A stretch of DNA of 64,000 bases from Marinomonas sp. UCMA 3892 (GCF_012726345.1 NZ_PTXN01000005.1:248001-312000); one strand, 5' to 3'; numbered from the stretch's first letter, positions 43,003-52,089 are shown. The notes: generated from the letters alone by a model not told the origin. Translations and numbers: made by a program.

Positions 43003-43845
43003 ATGTCGGATTATGATCGAATTGCAAGCGCTATGGCTTATTTGGTTGATAGGGCAGCGGATCAGCCCAGCCTTGAAGAGATAGCCGCCCATGTGCATTT
43101 GAGTCCGTATCACTTTCAAAGGCTGTTTTGTCAGTGGGCGGGAACTACGCCGAAGCGCTTTTTACAGGTCCTGACATTGGAGCGAGGCAAGGTGTTGCTA
43201 GAGAATTCTCATTCCTTGCTCGAAGTATCACATGAACTTGGATTAAGTGGTAGCTCAAGGTTACATGACCATTTTGTACAGCTAGAGGCTGTCACACCTG
43301 GTGAGTATAAAAGTCGAGGTAAGCAGGTTCAAATTGAGTACGGCGTACATACCACCCCACTGGGGCCTATGTTTGTCGCGGTAACCCAGCGGGGTGTTTG
43401 CCGAGCAGAGTTCATGGACAGCAACAACATGGACGAGATGCTAGATAATTTGCATAACGCTTGGCCGCTCAGTTCAATTAGGGAGAGTCTTCCATCTACG
43501 CGCCATGTTGTTGATGCGTTTTTTGGCAGTGATACAGCCGCCAAACATGGTCCGCTGTCGATCCACGTGAAGGGGACAAATTTTCAGATCGCTGTATGGC
43601 GGGCGCTGTTGAAAATACCACCGGGCGCTGTGGCCAGCTATGCTCAGGTAGCCACAGCACTTGGTGCCCCCCGATCTGCAAGAGCCGTTGGTAACGCTAT
43701 TGGGGCAAATCCTGTAGCGTTACTGATTCCCTGTCACCGAGTGATACAGCAAAGTGGGGCGCTTGGCGGCTACCGTTGGGGTCCTGCCAAGAAGCTTATG
43801 GTACAAACATGGGAAAGAATGCGGGATGAACCGGTTGTACAGTAA
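43003..43845 (+). CDS. Methylated-DNA-protein-cysteine methyltransferase with AraC domain (short Ada-like)
   Basis: A 280-residue fusion. Residues ~5-105 form an AraC-type helix-turn-helix ('SLEEIAAHVHLSPYHFQRLF'), and ~110-275 an O6-alkylguanine transferase with active site 'LIPCHRVIQ' and 'GAVASYAQVA'. It repairs alkylated guanine by suicide transfer to the cysteine. It lacks the N-terminal zinc-Cys phosphotriester sensor of E. coli Ada, so activation by that route is not expected. The ATG at 43003 with GAGAGAG is the start. Confidence 0.93.
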   Translation: MSDYDRIASAMAYLVDRAADQPSLEEIAAHVHLSPYHFQRLFCQWAGTTPKRFLQVLTLERGKVLLENSHSLLEVSHELGLSGSSRLHDHFVQLEAVTPGEYKSRGKQVQIEYGVHTTPLGPMFVAVTQRGVCRAEFMDSNNMDEMLDNLHNAWPLSSIRESLPSTRHVVDAFFGSDTAAKHGPLSIHVKGTNFQIAVWRALLKIPPGAVASYAQVATALGAPRSARAVGNAIGANPVALLIPCHRVIQQSGALGGYRWGPAKKLMVQTWERMRDEPVVQ

Positions 43846-43870
43846 TGTAGATTTAGATGATAAATAGGGG

Positions 43871-44056
43871 TACTACACTAAGCAGACGTTTCTTGATGTT
43901 CAGCGGGCATTATCATTGCCTCAGTTAGATGTCGAGTAGACCGTTATTGGTCGACAAAGAACGCATTATGACAAATCACGTTTTGACGGTCTAAAGGCCG
44001 ATCTACAAAAAACAATCGCAAATAATCTAGGGGCAGATGAGTTTATCAAAGTGTGA
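43871..44056 (+). pseudogene. Decayed coding remnant
   Basis: In one frame the sequence reads 'YYTKQTFLDVQRALSLPQLD', then a TAG at 43937, then 'GRQRTHYDKSRFDGLKADLQ' and 'KTIANNLGADEFIKV' to a TGA at 44054. The two segments look like real protein and share a frame. No family recognised. It fills the 320-bp gap before the XRE gene. Confidence 0.35.
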
Positions 44057-44118
44057 TTCGATGAACCTGTCTTTCCCTAATCTTCTCCATATTCCTACAA
44101 TGTCATTGACTTTTTATT

Positions 44119-44150
44119 GTTCTTTATATAGAACGTTCTATATAAAGAAC
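44119..44150. promoter_or_regulatory. 32-bp perfect palindrome, candidate operator of the XRE-azlCD operon
   Basis: Half-site GTTCTTTATATAGAAC followed by its exact reverse complement, with no spacer. Each half is itself nearly symmetric (GTTCT ... AGAAC). It ends about 16 bp before the XRE start codon, so a bound repressor would cover the promoter or initiation region. It is most likely the autoregulatory site of that regulator. Confidence 0.65.
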
Positions 44151-44165
44151 ATTTTGAGGTGCATG

Positions 44166-44696
44166 ATGAATAAACCTATTCTTGGCTCGTTGGGTCGCAA
44201 CATACAAAAAATGCGCATGGCAAAGGGGTTGTCTTTGTCTCAGCTTGCGCTAGATGCTGGGCTGGCGAAGTCTAACTTGTCTCGAATTGAGCAAGGTGAG
44301 GGCAATCCGACTTTAGAAACGATTTGGCGTTTGGCTGTACAGCTGAATGTTCCGTTTGGAGATTTGGTTGCTACTGTGGAGTCTACATTGGGCGAAAACG
44401 GTGTGCAGGTCAGGCTGATCGATCAGGGCGAGGACAATCCGCGCCTTGATGTGTATTGGATGTCTTGCGCGCCGAACACTATTAAGCAATCAGAGCCGCA
44501 TATTGCTGGCACGACAGAAACCATTACCTTGATCAGCGGAAAGTTGCTGGCGGGTGAAAATAATGACTTACGCCATTTGGAAATTGGCAAGGCGCATACT
44601 TTCGCAGCAGACGTTCCACACAGTTATCAAACTGACGATTCATGGGCGACGTTAATGATGGTCATTACCTATTCTAAACAGGACGTTTCAATATGA
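44166..44696 (+). CDS. XRE family regulator with cupin domain
   Basis: A 176-residue regulator. The helix-turn-helix ('LSLSQLALDAGLAKSNLSRI', residues ~20-45) is followed by a small cupin barrel (~100-170). Such HTH-cupin regulators commonly precede azlCD or other amino-acid exporters and sense an amino acid or derivative. Start: ATG at 44166, with GAGG; an adjacent ATG one codon earlier is equally possible. Its stop overlaps the azlC start by 4 nt. The large palindrome upstream suggests autoregulation. Confidence 0.92.
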   Translation: MNKPILGSLGRNIQKMRMAKGLSLSQLALDAGLAKSNLSRIEQGEGNPTLETIWRLAVQLNVPFGDLVATVESTLGENGVQVRLIDQGEDNPRLDVYWMSCAPNTIKQSEPHIAGTTETITLISGKLLAGENNDLRHLEIGKAHTFAADVPHSYQTDDSWATLMMVITYSKQDVSI

Positions 44697-45415
44697 GTAC
44701 TGCAACCCAAACCCTTACAGGAACACCTTGGAAGCAAGGTATAAAAGATGCTATTCCACTACTTGGCGGTTACATTCCGGTGGCTATATCGTTTGGTTTG
44801 ATTTCCGTTCAGTCTGGTTTTAGCGTGTTAGAAACTATTCTTATCTCTGCCTTTATTTATGCAGGCGCATCACAGTTTCTCTTTGTGGCTATGGCCGCTT
44901 CTGGCGCGCCGTTATGGTTGGTGGTTATCATGACGTTGTTAATTAATGCACGGCACGTTGTGTATGGACCAAACCTATCTCCCTACCTAAATCATGATAA
45001 AAAGTGGCTTCCACTCATGCATGGTTTAACGGATCAAATCTTTGCGCTTGCTCACGCCCGTTTACCACAGCTTCCAGATCAGGCGCGGATAGGTTGGTAC
45101 ACGGGGGCGGCGGTGTTAGCTTGGCTGAGTTGGGTTGCTGGTACCGCACTGGGCGCCATTGCCGGTGACGAATTGACGCAACGTTGGCCATTAATCAGCG
45201 ATATTTTGCCATTTGCACTACCGGCTCTATTTTTCGTTTTAATCATTCCACGCTGCAATAATTGTCTATGGTCGATGACCATTTTTTTGTCTGCTGTCGT
45301 CGCGGTAATTTTGAAAATGTTAGGTTACCCGAATGTCGCCATTCCATTAGCGGCTATGAGCGGTGCAGTGCTGTTCTACGCGCTAAAAAATCAACGTATT
45401 TTAGGAGGAGAGTAA
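44693..45415 (+). CDS. azlC: Branched-chain amino acid exporter large subunit AzlC
   Basis: A 240-residue inner-membrane protein with about seven helices. 'PVAISFGLISVQSGFSVLET', 'YAGASQFLFVAMAASGAP' and 'LLINARHVVYGPNLSPYL' are typical of AzlC. With AzlD it exports branched-chain amino acids or analogues. Overlap with the regulator gene and immediate linkage to azlD give a three-gene operon. Confidence 0.92.
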   Translation: MSTATQTLTGTPWKQGIKDAIPLLGGYIPVAISFGLISVQSGFSVLETILISAFIYAGASQFLFVAMAASGAPLWLVVIMTLLINARHVVYGPNLSPYLNHDKKWLPLMHGLTDQIFALAHARLPQLPDQARIGWYTGAAVLAWLSWVAGTALGAIAGDELTQRWPLISDILPFALPALFFVLIIPRCNNCLWSMTIFLSAVVAVILKMLGYPNVAIPLAAMSGAVLFYALKNQRILGGE

Positions 45416-45417
45416 GT

Positions 45418-45759
45418 ATGGATATGTCTATGTGGCTGGCACTTGTCAGTATTGCCATTGGCACGTATTTAATTCGTCTTTTACCGTATATTTGGATGAA
45501 GCGAAGCTTGGCTAAAAGACAAACAGAGGACGGCATAGGCTCAATGCCGACTTGGTTAACGATACTGGGACCCACCATGATCGCTGCAATGTTTGGTACT
45601 TCTTTAGTGCCTACTCACTCTGATGCTTTGTCATGGCTAGCGACTGGTGTTGGGATACTGGTTACCTTTGGAGTGTGGACGCGCACACGATCTATGGGCT
45701 TGCCTATTTTATTTGGGGTCGTGGCATTTGGAATGGTGACGCTAATTTTACCTATATGA
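45418..45759 (+). CDS. azlD: Branched-chain amino acid exporter small subunit AzlD
   Basis: A 113-residue membrane protein with about four helices: 'AIGTYLIRLLPYIWMKR', 'LTILGPTMIAAMFGTSLVPT' and two more. Size and placement directly after azlC identify AzlD. TAGGAGGAGAG lies before the ATG at 45418; longer in-frame versions starting inside azlC are not credible. Confidence 0.9.
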   Translation: MDMSMWLALVSIAIGTYLIRLLPYIWMKRSLAKRQTEDGIGSMPTWLTILGPTMIAAMFGTSLVPTHSDALSWLATGVGILVTFGVWTRTRSMGLPILFGVVAFGMVTLILPI

Positions 45760-45991
45760 AAAGAATAGATTGTTAAGACAATAAATAGACAAGTCAATTT
45801 GTGGTAGATAAAAAGCTGAGTTTTTTCATTTACCACAAAACCCCTCTAAAACATTTCCTCCTATGGATAGCTTGTTGACTCCACTCAAGGTACATTGGTT
45901 ACTCGATCTGTACATTTATTAAGATCGACATTGGTTAGTTAAGGCCTACCAGCGTTATTTCCTGGGATATTGGCGTTCAAAGGAGTGCGAG

Positions 45992-46681
45992 ATGCAAGCT
46001 AAGTTTACCGTTCAAATTGATTCTTTCCATAAAATCAGCAACATTCAAAATGCGTGGTCCCATGAGGATTATCGTGCCCTAATGAGCATTATGGATTTTG
46101 ATGATGATGTGGATAAAATGGACGCGGCAGAGCTCAGAGAAATGTGCATGATGTCACTAAATGATCTTGAGCCTGCGGATGCCGCAAAGGCAGTGCTGAC
46201 TCATTTATTCCCTGAGTTATCTAAAGGGAAAATAGATCAAATTAGCCACGATATGATTGATGATCGTTCGTGGGAAGAGTATCCAGATTGCTTATTTCAT
46301 GAGCGTTTCTTTAGTGCGTATGCCTTATTGCGCGAAGCTTTTAATGGGATATTTGCAAAGCCAACAGGCGTTGAACTTGTCGTTACGGTTACCGCTGAAC
46401 GAGTTGAAGACATGGCGATTTTTGATGAGTCATTACATTCTTCAATTGTACGGTTATTGGCTAGCGGACAAGGCGATGATGCGTTAATCAATCGTCTGTA
46501 CGAAGACCAAATTAGAGGGGCGAAGTTTCCCGAAGCTCCGGGTCTGGTATGGCAGTTGAAGCAGATAGCAGACGCGGGTTTAACGCGTCAATTTAGTTTG
46601 GTTAGTTCCTATTTTTGGATGGAAAACTTCGAACAAGTTGAAAGCTTTGATGCAGTGTCTCATGCGGACGAAGAAAGTTAG
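45992..46681 (+). CDS. Conserved hypothetical protein
   Basis: A 229-residue acidic cytoplasmic protein beginning 'MQAKFTVQIDSFHKISN'. No signal peptide, membrane segment, known catalytic motif or repeat is visible. It has a good Shine-Dalgarno (AAGGAG) before the ATG. Transcribed alone between azlD and trxC. I do not recognise the family. Confidence 0.75.
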   Translation: MQAKFTVQIDSFHKISNIQNAWSHEDYRALMSIMDFDDDVDKMDAAELREMCMMSLNDLEPADAAKAVLTHLFPELSKGKIDQISHDMIDDRSWEEYPDCLFHERFFSAYALLREAFNGIFAKPTGVELVVTVTAERVEDMAIFDESLHSSIVRLLASGQGDDALINRLYEDQIRGAKFPEAPGLVWQLKQIADAGLTRQFSLVSSYFWMENFEQVESFDAVSHADEES

Positions 46682-46830
46682 TCTAATAGCGTGAGTTGAA
46701 TCAGTCTTACTAAGGCGACAGAAAGCGGATCAAATGATTCGCTTTCTATTTTTTGAACTTGGTAATAATTAGGTATTTTGATTCAAATCGGGTTTTAATA
46801 ATAGGCATTAGATCTATCACGAGGCTTAAA

Positions 46831-47277
46831 ATGACCAATTCACCCATTCAAATCGTTTGTCAAAGTTGCGCGACAAAAAACCGTGTTCCCAAAGATAAGT
46901 TGGGCAACAAACCTCTTTGTGGTAAGTGTAAGAGTCCAGTGCTTTCTAGTTTTCCAATTAATGGTAGCGACCAAAATTTCAGACGTTTCATCAATGATAA
47001 TGATCTTCCTGTCGTGGTGGATTTTTGGGCGTCTTGGTGTGGGCCATGTCAGCAGTTCGCACCAATTTTTGCACAAGTCGCCAGCGAGATGTCGACAAAG
47101 GCCTGTTTTTTGAAGTTGGACACTGAACAAAATCAAATGACCGCAGGGGGCTTTAATATTCGATCCATTCCGACTCTGATGATATTTCATCATGGCAAAG
47201 AAGTGGCTCGCTTATCCGGTGCGTTACCGAAAGCACAATTTAAACAGTGGTTAGACAAAAATTTGCCAGCTGTTTAA
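46831..47277 (+). CDS. trxC: Thioredoxin 2
   Basis: A 148-residue TrxC. An N-terminal zinc-binding region with two CxxC pairs ('VCQSCATKN' and 'LCGKCKSP') precedes the thioredoxin domain with active site 'WASWCGPCQQF'. It reduces protein disulfides in the cytoplasm and is typically part of the peroxide response. The ATG at 46831 (GAGG upstream) gives the family length; an in-frame start 26 codons upstream is unlikely. Confidence 0.94.
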   Translation: MTNSPIQIVCQSCATKNRVPKDKLGNKPLCGKCKSPVLSSFPINGSDQNFRRFINDNDLPVVVDFWASWCGPCQQFAPIFAQVASEMSTKACFLKLDTEQNQMTAGGFNIRSIPTLMIFHHGKEVARLSGALPKAQFKQWLDKNLPAV

Positions 47278-47301
47278 GATGTTTTGGATATTGGCAGGTC
47301 G

Positions 47302-47559
47302 TTAAACGCTGGTATCAAAATGCATTTCAACAAACTTTTCGTATAACGCTTCTTCTGTTTCACGTCTGTTTGGATCGGGTTTAACGCAGTCTATCGGGCA
47401 GACGGCCACGCAGGTGGGTTGGTCGTAATGACCAACACACTCTGTGCATTTATCTGGATCAATGACATATATCTTGGCGCCCATGGTGATGGCGTCGTTA
47501 GGACACTCTGGCTCACACATGTCACAGTTGATGCAGCGGTCGTTGATTAATAGTGCCAT
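47302..47559 (-). CDS. YfhL-type 2[4Fe-4S] ferredoxin
   Basis: An 85-residue ferredoxin. Two cluster-binding motifs are seen: 'CINCDMCEPECPNDAI' and 'CTECVGHYDQPTCVAVCPIDC', the latter with the spaced insertion of the YfhL/Allochromatium type. It carries electrons at low potential. It begins 7 bp after the trhP stop on the same strand, so it is probably co-transcribed and may supply electrons to that Fe-S-linked tRNA hydroxylation system. Confidence 0.93.
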   Translation of the reverse strand: MALLINDRCINCDMCEPECPNDAITMGAKIYVIDPDKCTECVGHYDQPTCVAVCPIDCVKPDPNRRETEEALYEKFVEMHFDTSV

Positions 47560-47566
47560 ATCGTCT

Positions 47567-48955
47567 CTATGCCGTTGTTGCGTTGCTATGAGGTTGGCGC
47601 GTGGTTTGTCCTTCCGATAGGTTTCTCATTAGGATACCCATAGAAGCATCGATGCCTGGCGGACATGGGATAGAAACCACATGGCCACTGCCTTTTGCTA
47701 CGTCGATAGGGCGGCCTTGTTTGTCGTTCAGTTCGCCTAATGGAAAAGTGACATTGCCTTTTGGCGTCATTAACTCCAAAGAATCCCCAACACTAAAGCG
47801 GTTTTTTACTTCAATAGTGAGTGAGTCTTCGTTGGTGGCAATGACTTCGCCGACAAACTGTTGTTTGTCACTGATGGAGTTGCCTGTTTCATAGTTTTGC
47901 AGGTCCACATGACGATGGCGTTGTAAGAAGCCATCTGTGTAACCACGGTTTGCTAGGTTATCTAAACTGCTCATGAGGCTGGCATCAAAAGGGCGACCGG
48001 CGATGGCGTCATCAATGGCTTTGCGATAGATTTGTGCTGTTCTGGCGCAGTAATAAAAAGACTTTGTACGACCTTCCACTTTTAGAGAATGTACGCCCAT
48101 TTTTACGAGTCGCTCAACGTGTTGAATGGCGCGTAAATCTTTTGAGTTCATGATGTAAGTGCCATGCTCGTCTTCGAAGGCTGGCATGTATTCATCTGGG
48201 CGGCCGTGTTCTTGTAGTAAGAATAGCTGATCGCTTGGCTCCTGAATTTGCACGGCAGAGGTTTGTGCTGTGCTGCTGGCAATGATTTGACCTGTCTCGT
48301 CTTCTGTTGCTTCGTGGGCGTTGTATTGCCAACGGCATGCATTGGTGCAAGCACCTTGGTTTGGGTCGCGTTTGTTCATGTAGCCCGATAGCAAGCAGCG
48401 GCCAGAGTAGGCCATGCATAATGCGCCATGAACAAAGACTTCTAGCTCCATGTCTGGTACTTTTAGACGGATTTCTTCGATCTCATCAAGTGACAGCTCA
48501 CGAGATAAAATGACACGAGAAATACCTTGTTGTTGCCAGAATTTCACCGTGGCCCAATTAACTGCGTTGGCTTGAACGGACAGGTGAATTTGTTGATCGG
48601 GAAAGGCTTCACGCACCATCATAATAAGCCCAGGATCGGACATAATGAGCGCATCCGGTTTCAGGTCAATCACAGGCGCCAAATCGTTTATGTAGGTTTT
48701 TAGCTTTGCATTGTGAGGCGCAATATTGCTAACCACATACAGCTTTTTACCCAGCTCATGCGCTTCATTGATGCCAATGCCCAGCTTTTCTAAGTCAAAT
48801 TCGTTGTTTCGCACTCTTAGGGAGTAACGTGGCTGACCAGCGTAAACGGCATCTGCTCCGTAGGCGAAGGCATAACGCAGATTTTTTAACGAACCTGCTG
48901 GAGAGAGTAACTCTGGCATGAAGCTTTTTTGCTGAGACATTTTTTCTTGAGACAT
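47567..48955 (-). CDS. trhP: tRNA hydroxylation protein TrhP (peptidase U32 family, YegQ)
   Basis: A 462-residue U32-family protein. 'PELLSPAGSLKNLRYAFAYG' and 'DAVYAGQPRYSLRVRNNEF' are nearly identical to E. coli YegQ as I recall it. 'VFVHGALCMAYSGRCLLSGY' and 'GACTNACRW' hold the conserved cysteines. TrhP makes 5-hydroxyuridine at the tRNA wobble position. The start at ATG 48955 (or 48940) gives a short N-terminal tail as in relatives; a TTG further upstream lacks support. The ferredoxin gene follows. Confidence 0.92.
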   Translation of the reverse strand: MSQEKMSQQKSFMPELLSPAGSLKNLRYAFAYGADAVYAGQPRYSLRVRNNEFDLEKLGIGINEAHELGKKLYVVSNIAPHNAKLKTYINDLAPVIDLKPDALIMSDPGLIMMVREAFPDQQIHLSVQANAVNWATVKFWQQQGISRVILSRELSLDEIEEIRLKVPDMELEVFVHGALCMAYSGRCLLSGYMNKRDPNQGACTNACRWQYNAHEATEDETGQIIASSTAQTSAVQIQEPSDQLFLLQEHGRPDEYMPAFEDEHGTYIMNSKDLRAIQHVERLVKMGVHSLKVEGRTKSFYYCARTAQIYRKAIDDAIAGRPFDASLMSSLDNLANRGYTDGFLQRHRHVDLQNYETGNSISDKQQFVGEVIATNEDSLTIEVKNRFSVGDSLELMTPKGNVTFPLGELNDKQGRPIDVAKGSGHVVSIPCPPGIDASMGILMRNLSEGQTTRQPHSNATTA

Positions 48956-49095
48956 AAGGTGCACCGACCGATCAAAACGGGCGGAGTTTACCTGTGTGTT
49001 AATTGAACTCAAGTGATGATGGCGGGATTGGTGACTTAAATAAGCTCGGTTTGATCTAGGTCAAATTTCATCAATGACAGAGAAAGGTAAAGATG

Positions 49096-49127
49096 TCAGA
49101 TCCCTTTAATAAGCTAAAGGAATCTGA
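49096..49127 (-). terminator. Hairpin after the TonB receptor gene
   Basis: TCAGATTCCTTTA ... TAAAGGGATCTGA on the minus strand, 23 bp after the stop, with one mismatch. Likely the transcript end. Confidence 0.6.
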
Positions 49128-49150
49128 CTCTGTTATTACTCTTTACTAAG

Positions 49151-51295
49151 TTAGAAGTCGTACGCGGCTGAGAGGTAAACTCGACGACGTTCACCAACAA
49201 ATGAACCAATTTTATCGGTAAAGCCGCTCACCGCGTATTCTTTGTCGAATAGGTTTTTGACATTCAGCTGGAATTTCCAATCCTGCCATTTTGTCTGCCA
49301 TGACATATCGTAAACCGTGTAGGGTTTGACTGTTTGATTATTGCGGTTCTTTTGTTGGCTAACGTAATCTGCGCCAAAGGCAATAGAAGAATTTATGCTC
49401 GGGAAGTCGTAGCGACTCCAAAGGCCGAGTTGATGATAAGGGGTGTTGGCAAAATATACGCCTTCTGCAGCATCAGTTACTTTCACATCGTTGTAGGCGT
49501 AACTGACATTGGCTACCCAGCGAGGTGTGATATCAGCCAGAGCATCAACTTCAAAACCTTGACTTCGGATTTTACCGATAGAAATATACTTACTTGTATC
49601 ATCCGTGTCCTTTTGAAGGATGTTTTTACGGTCGATATGGTAAACCGCTAGGTTGATATTAAGTTTGTTATTAAAGAAGTAGCTGCGGACACCTGCTTCT
49701 AGCTGTTGGCTTTCTTCAGGATCAAAAAACTCTCCGTTTTTTGAGTGGGCTTGTTTTTCAGCTTCTTGTGGTACGAAACCTGTCGAGAAAGAAGTATAAG
49801 GCTTCCAGTTGTTATTGATTCGATAGGTGGCACCGATTCGGCTGGAGTAACCTGTGTCGTTGTATTCTTGCTTAGAATTGTTGGAAGTGTGGTCTTGGTA
49901 TTGTTCTTCAAAGTGATCAATACGAGCACCAGCGAGTAAGTCTAGTTGCTCAGTTACTTTCCATTGATCTTGAATATATAAGCCAATTTGATCTGTCGTG
50001 GTGGTTTCATCAGTTTTTAAGTCCATGATGTAGCTATTAACATCATCTTGGCCGTAGATAGGGTCAGTTAGGCTAAGATTGGAAACGCCATTCGCTTTAT
50101 TTGCATAACTGTAGAGAAAGCTATTTTTCTGATGAAAATAATCACTTCCGACTAACACTGTGTGATCACCTAGCTCGGCGATTAAATTGCCGGCAAATGT
50201 AATGCCTTTGCGAGTACGGACTTGATCACGGTATTGTCTTTGTGTTGTGTCTGCAGTGCCATCACTATTGCTATCTAGCAGTTTGTTTATTTCATGATAT
50301 TTCTGGGTCTCTGTGTTTTCGAAGTAGCGGACAGAGAAATTGCTGTCTAGCCATGAGTTTATGCTGTGGTCTAAACGCGTTTGAAAGACTTGCGCGTCTA
50401 GCTCTTGGAAATCGGATTTTTCGTTATTATTCCAAGACGTGTCAGCCAAGAAGTTACCATCATCATCGGTTGGAATACCGCGTAAGCGGGCACCGGAGAT
50501 GTATTGATGAATGTCTGTGTATTGAACGGTGAGGGTATTGTTTTCATCGATGTCCCAAGCGTAACCAAGATCGATAATTCGGTTTTCTTCTTCGACATTG
50601 TTACGGTAGGAATCTTGACCGTCGGAGTAAATGCCAACACGATAGCGTTGTGATGCGTCTTCATTGGCTGGGCCAGAGGATTCGATGCTGCCACTTAAAA
50701 AGTCTTTATTGCCAGCGCTGACTTTTAGAGTGTTTTTCTGTTCATACGCCGGCTTTTTCGTCACATAGTTAATGACGCCACCAGGTTCGCCAGCGCCATA
50801 GATTGCACCAGATGGACCTTTAAGGACTTGTATCTGTTCGATGGTAAACAGCTGAGGAATAGAGAAATCACCGAATGGATCGCCTTTCAGACCGTCATAG
50901 AGTACTTCGTCTTGGCTAAAGCCTCTTAAGGTCACAGTAGAAACGTTATTTTGCGACATACCTGAAATGGATCGATACAGATCGGTAATTTGTCGTGCCG
51001 CTTGGTCTTCAATCAAAGCCTCAGTAACCACTTGAACAGACTGTGGTGTTTCGTCTATTGGAGTTGAAGTACGAGTAGCAAGGGCGGCTTCATCTTCTTT
51101 GTAATAAGACAGAGCGCGGCCTTGTACCTGAAGTGTTTGAAGCTCTATGTTGGACCCATCCTTAACTTTGCTCTCTCCATCATTGAGATAACTGTCTTGT
51201 GTGATGTTGTTTGCAGCATTTTCGGCAAAAATCACAATAGAAAAAACAAGCGCACCACAGGCTTGCATCATCATTAAGGTGGTTCTTAACGTCAT
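49151..51295 (-). CDS. TonB-dependent siderophore receptor
   Basis: A 714-residue outer-membrane receptor. A signal sequence precedes the plug domain ('DETPQSVQVVTEALIEDQ', 'LRGFSQDEVLYDG', 'VLKGPSGAIYGAGEPGGVIN'), a 22-strand barrel follows, and the chain ends in Phe as barrels do. The C-terminal 'NLFDKEYAVSGFTDKIGSF' and 'GERRRVYLSAAYDF' place it with ferrichrome/ferrioxamine/pyoverdine-type (FhuA/FpvA) receptors. The ligand is unknown. A good Fur box lies upstream, so it is induced by iron limitation. Confidence 0.93.
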   Translation of the reverse strand: MTLRTTLMMMQACGALVFSIVIFAENAANNITQDSYLNDGESKVKDGSNIELQTLQVQGRALSYYKEDEAALATRTSTPIDETPQSVQVVTEALIEDQAARQITDLYRSISGMSQNNVSTVTLRGFSQDEVLYDGLKGDPFGDFSIPQLFTIEQIQVLKGPSGAIYGAGEPGGVINYVTKKPAYEQKNTLKVSAGNKDFLSGSIESSGPANEDASQRYRVGIYSDGQDSYRNNVEEENRIIDLGYAWDIDENNTLTVQYTDIHQYISGARLRGIPTDDDGNFLADTSWNNNEKSDFQELDAQVFQTRLDHSINSWLDSNFSVRYFENTETQKYHEINKLLDSNSDGTADTTQRQYRDQVRTRKGITFAGNLIAELGDHTVLVGSDYFHQKNSFLYSYANKANGVSNLSLTDPIYGQDDVNSYIMDLKTDETTTTDQIGLYIQDQWKVTEQLDLLAGARIDHFEEQYQDHTSNNSKQEYNDTGYSSRIGATYRINNNWKPYTSFSTGFVPQEAEKQAHSKNGEFFDPEESQQLEAGVRSYFFNNKLNINLAVYHIDRKNILQKDTDDTSKYISIGKIRSQGFEVDALADITPRWVANVSYAYNDVKVTDAAEGVYFANTPYHQLGLWSRYDFPSINSSIAFGADYVSQQKNRNNQTVKPYTVYDMSWQTKWQDWKFQLNVKNLFDKEYAVSGFTDKIGSFVGERRRVYLSAAYDF

Positions 51296-51335
51296 AGGAA
51301 AACCAAGTTGAATTGAATGAGTTGCGTATAATAGT

Positions 51336-51354
51336 GTTTATGATATTCATTTTC
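51336..51354 (-). promoter_or_regulatory. Fur box
   Basis: On the minus strand GAAAATGAATATCATAAAC matches the 19-bp Fur consensus at 14 positions and lies about 40 bp upstream of the receptor ATG. Confidence 0.65.
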
Positions 51355-51471
51355 AAATAGGAGTTGATTTACAAAAGATTCAAAATGCAGAGTTAATCGA
51401 TTTTAACGTAAACACTATATTGGCGAGAGATATAAGGTAGAAGGTGAATTGTTAAAAAAACAGAGGGAAGA

Positions 51472-51502
51472 CAGAGCGGCTTTGCATACAAAAGCCGCTC
51501 TG
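51472..51502 (-). terminator. Terminator hairpin of the ydcH-like gene
   Basis: CAGAGCGGCTTT ... AAAGCCGCTCTG, a strong GC stem 9 bp after the stop, with a T-rich stretch further on. Confidence 0.75.
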
Positions 51503-51510
51503 CTTGAAGA

Positions 51511-51771
51511 CTAGGCTTTTTCAGCAGCGAGTTTTGACGCTTTGATGTAGCCTTGTATAGTATCTTTTAGTTGAAGGCGCTGTTTCTTTAACTTTTCTTC
51601 TTCCATTGTTGGAGTTGGAGTTAGTTCCTGTTCCATTTTTTCCACTTCTTTCGTTAAGTGGTTATATTCGTCATAGAGTCTTTTAAAGTGTGCATCATCT
51701 ATTTTAAGTTGGTGAATATCATCTTTAAATTCAGGAAACTCATTTAGTAAATTATGGTCTTCAATCGGCAT
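51511..51771 (-). CDS. YdcH-like DUF465 protein
   Basis: An 86-residue coiled-coil protein. 'FPEFKDDIHQLKIDDAHFKR' and 'EEEKLKKQRLQLKDTIQGYI' match the DUF465/YdcH family of short helical hairpins. Function not established. Good ribosome binding site (AGGAGG). A symmetric hairpin lies 33 bp upstream of its start. Confidence 0.9.
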   Translation of the reverse strand: MPIEDHNLLNEFPEFKDDIHQLKIDDAHFKRLYDEYNHLTKEVEKMEQELTPTPTMEEEKLKKQRLQLKDTIQGYIKASKLAAEKA

Positions 51772-51803
51772 AATTGCCTCCTATACTTGCTAGCTTTCGT
51801 TTA

Positions 51804-51827
51804 AGACTAACCTAGTTAGGTTCGTCT
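51804..51827 (-). promoter_or_regulatory. Dyad in the ydcH-like leader
   Basis: AGAC-T-AACCTA-GT-TAGGTT-C-GTCT, a long near-perfect dyad just upstream of the ydcH-like gene. Operator or leader hairpin. The rest of 51828-52010 shows no gene. Confidence 0.4.
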
Positions 51828-52015
51828 TCTCTTGATGCTGGTCAGGCTTTGTCCACTCTTATTAGAGAAGTTAACCAATTACTTTGCTACATAGGGATTT
51901 CAAACGCTGTTTATACAGTTATGGCCTGTTTATTTCAGTTTTCAATGGAGAGAGGTAAGTCTAGATGACGTTGCACTATATAGTGGGTTTCTTTGCGTCT
52001 TTTTGACATTAAAAA

Positions 52016-52042
52016 GCCGCGATAGAGGTTTTATCGCGGCTA
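52016..52042 (-). terminator. Rho-independent terminator of the DUF748 gene
   Basis: AGCCGCGATA ... TATCGCGGCT followed on the minus strand by TTTTTA. Confidence 0.85.
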
Positions 52043-52089
52043 ATTTGGTAAATTTAATTCGTATTAAAGAGCTTTTAAAAATAGGAGAC

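Noticed and set aside
44119..44150. 32-bp palindrome as an insertion-sequence terminal repeat or terminator
   Set aside because: No partner repeat or transposase is nearby, and no coding transcript ends here; an operator directly before the regulator gene fits better.
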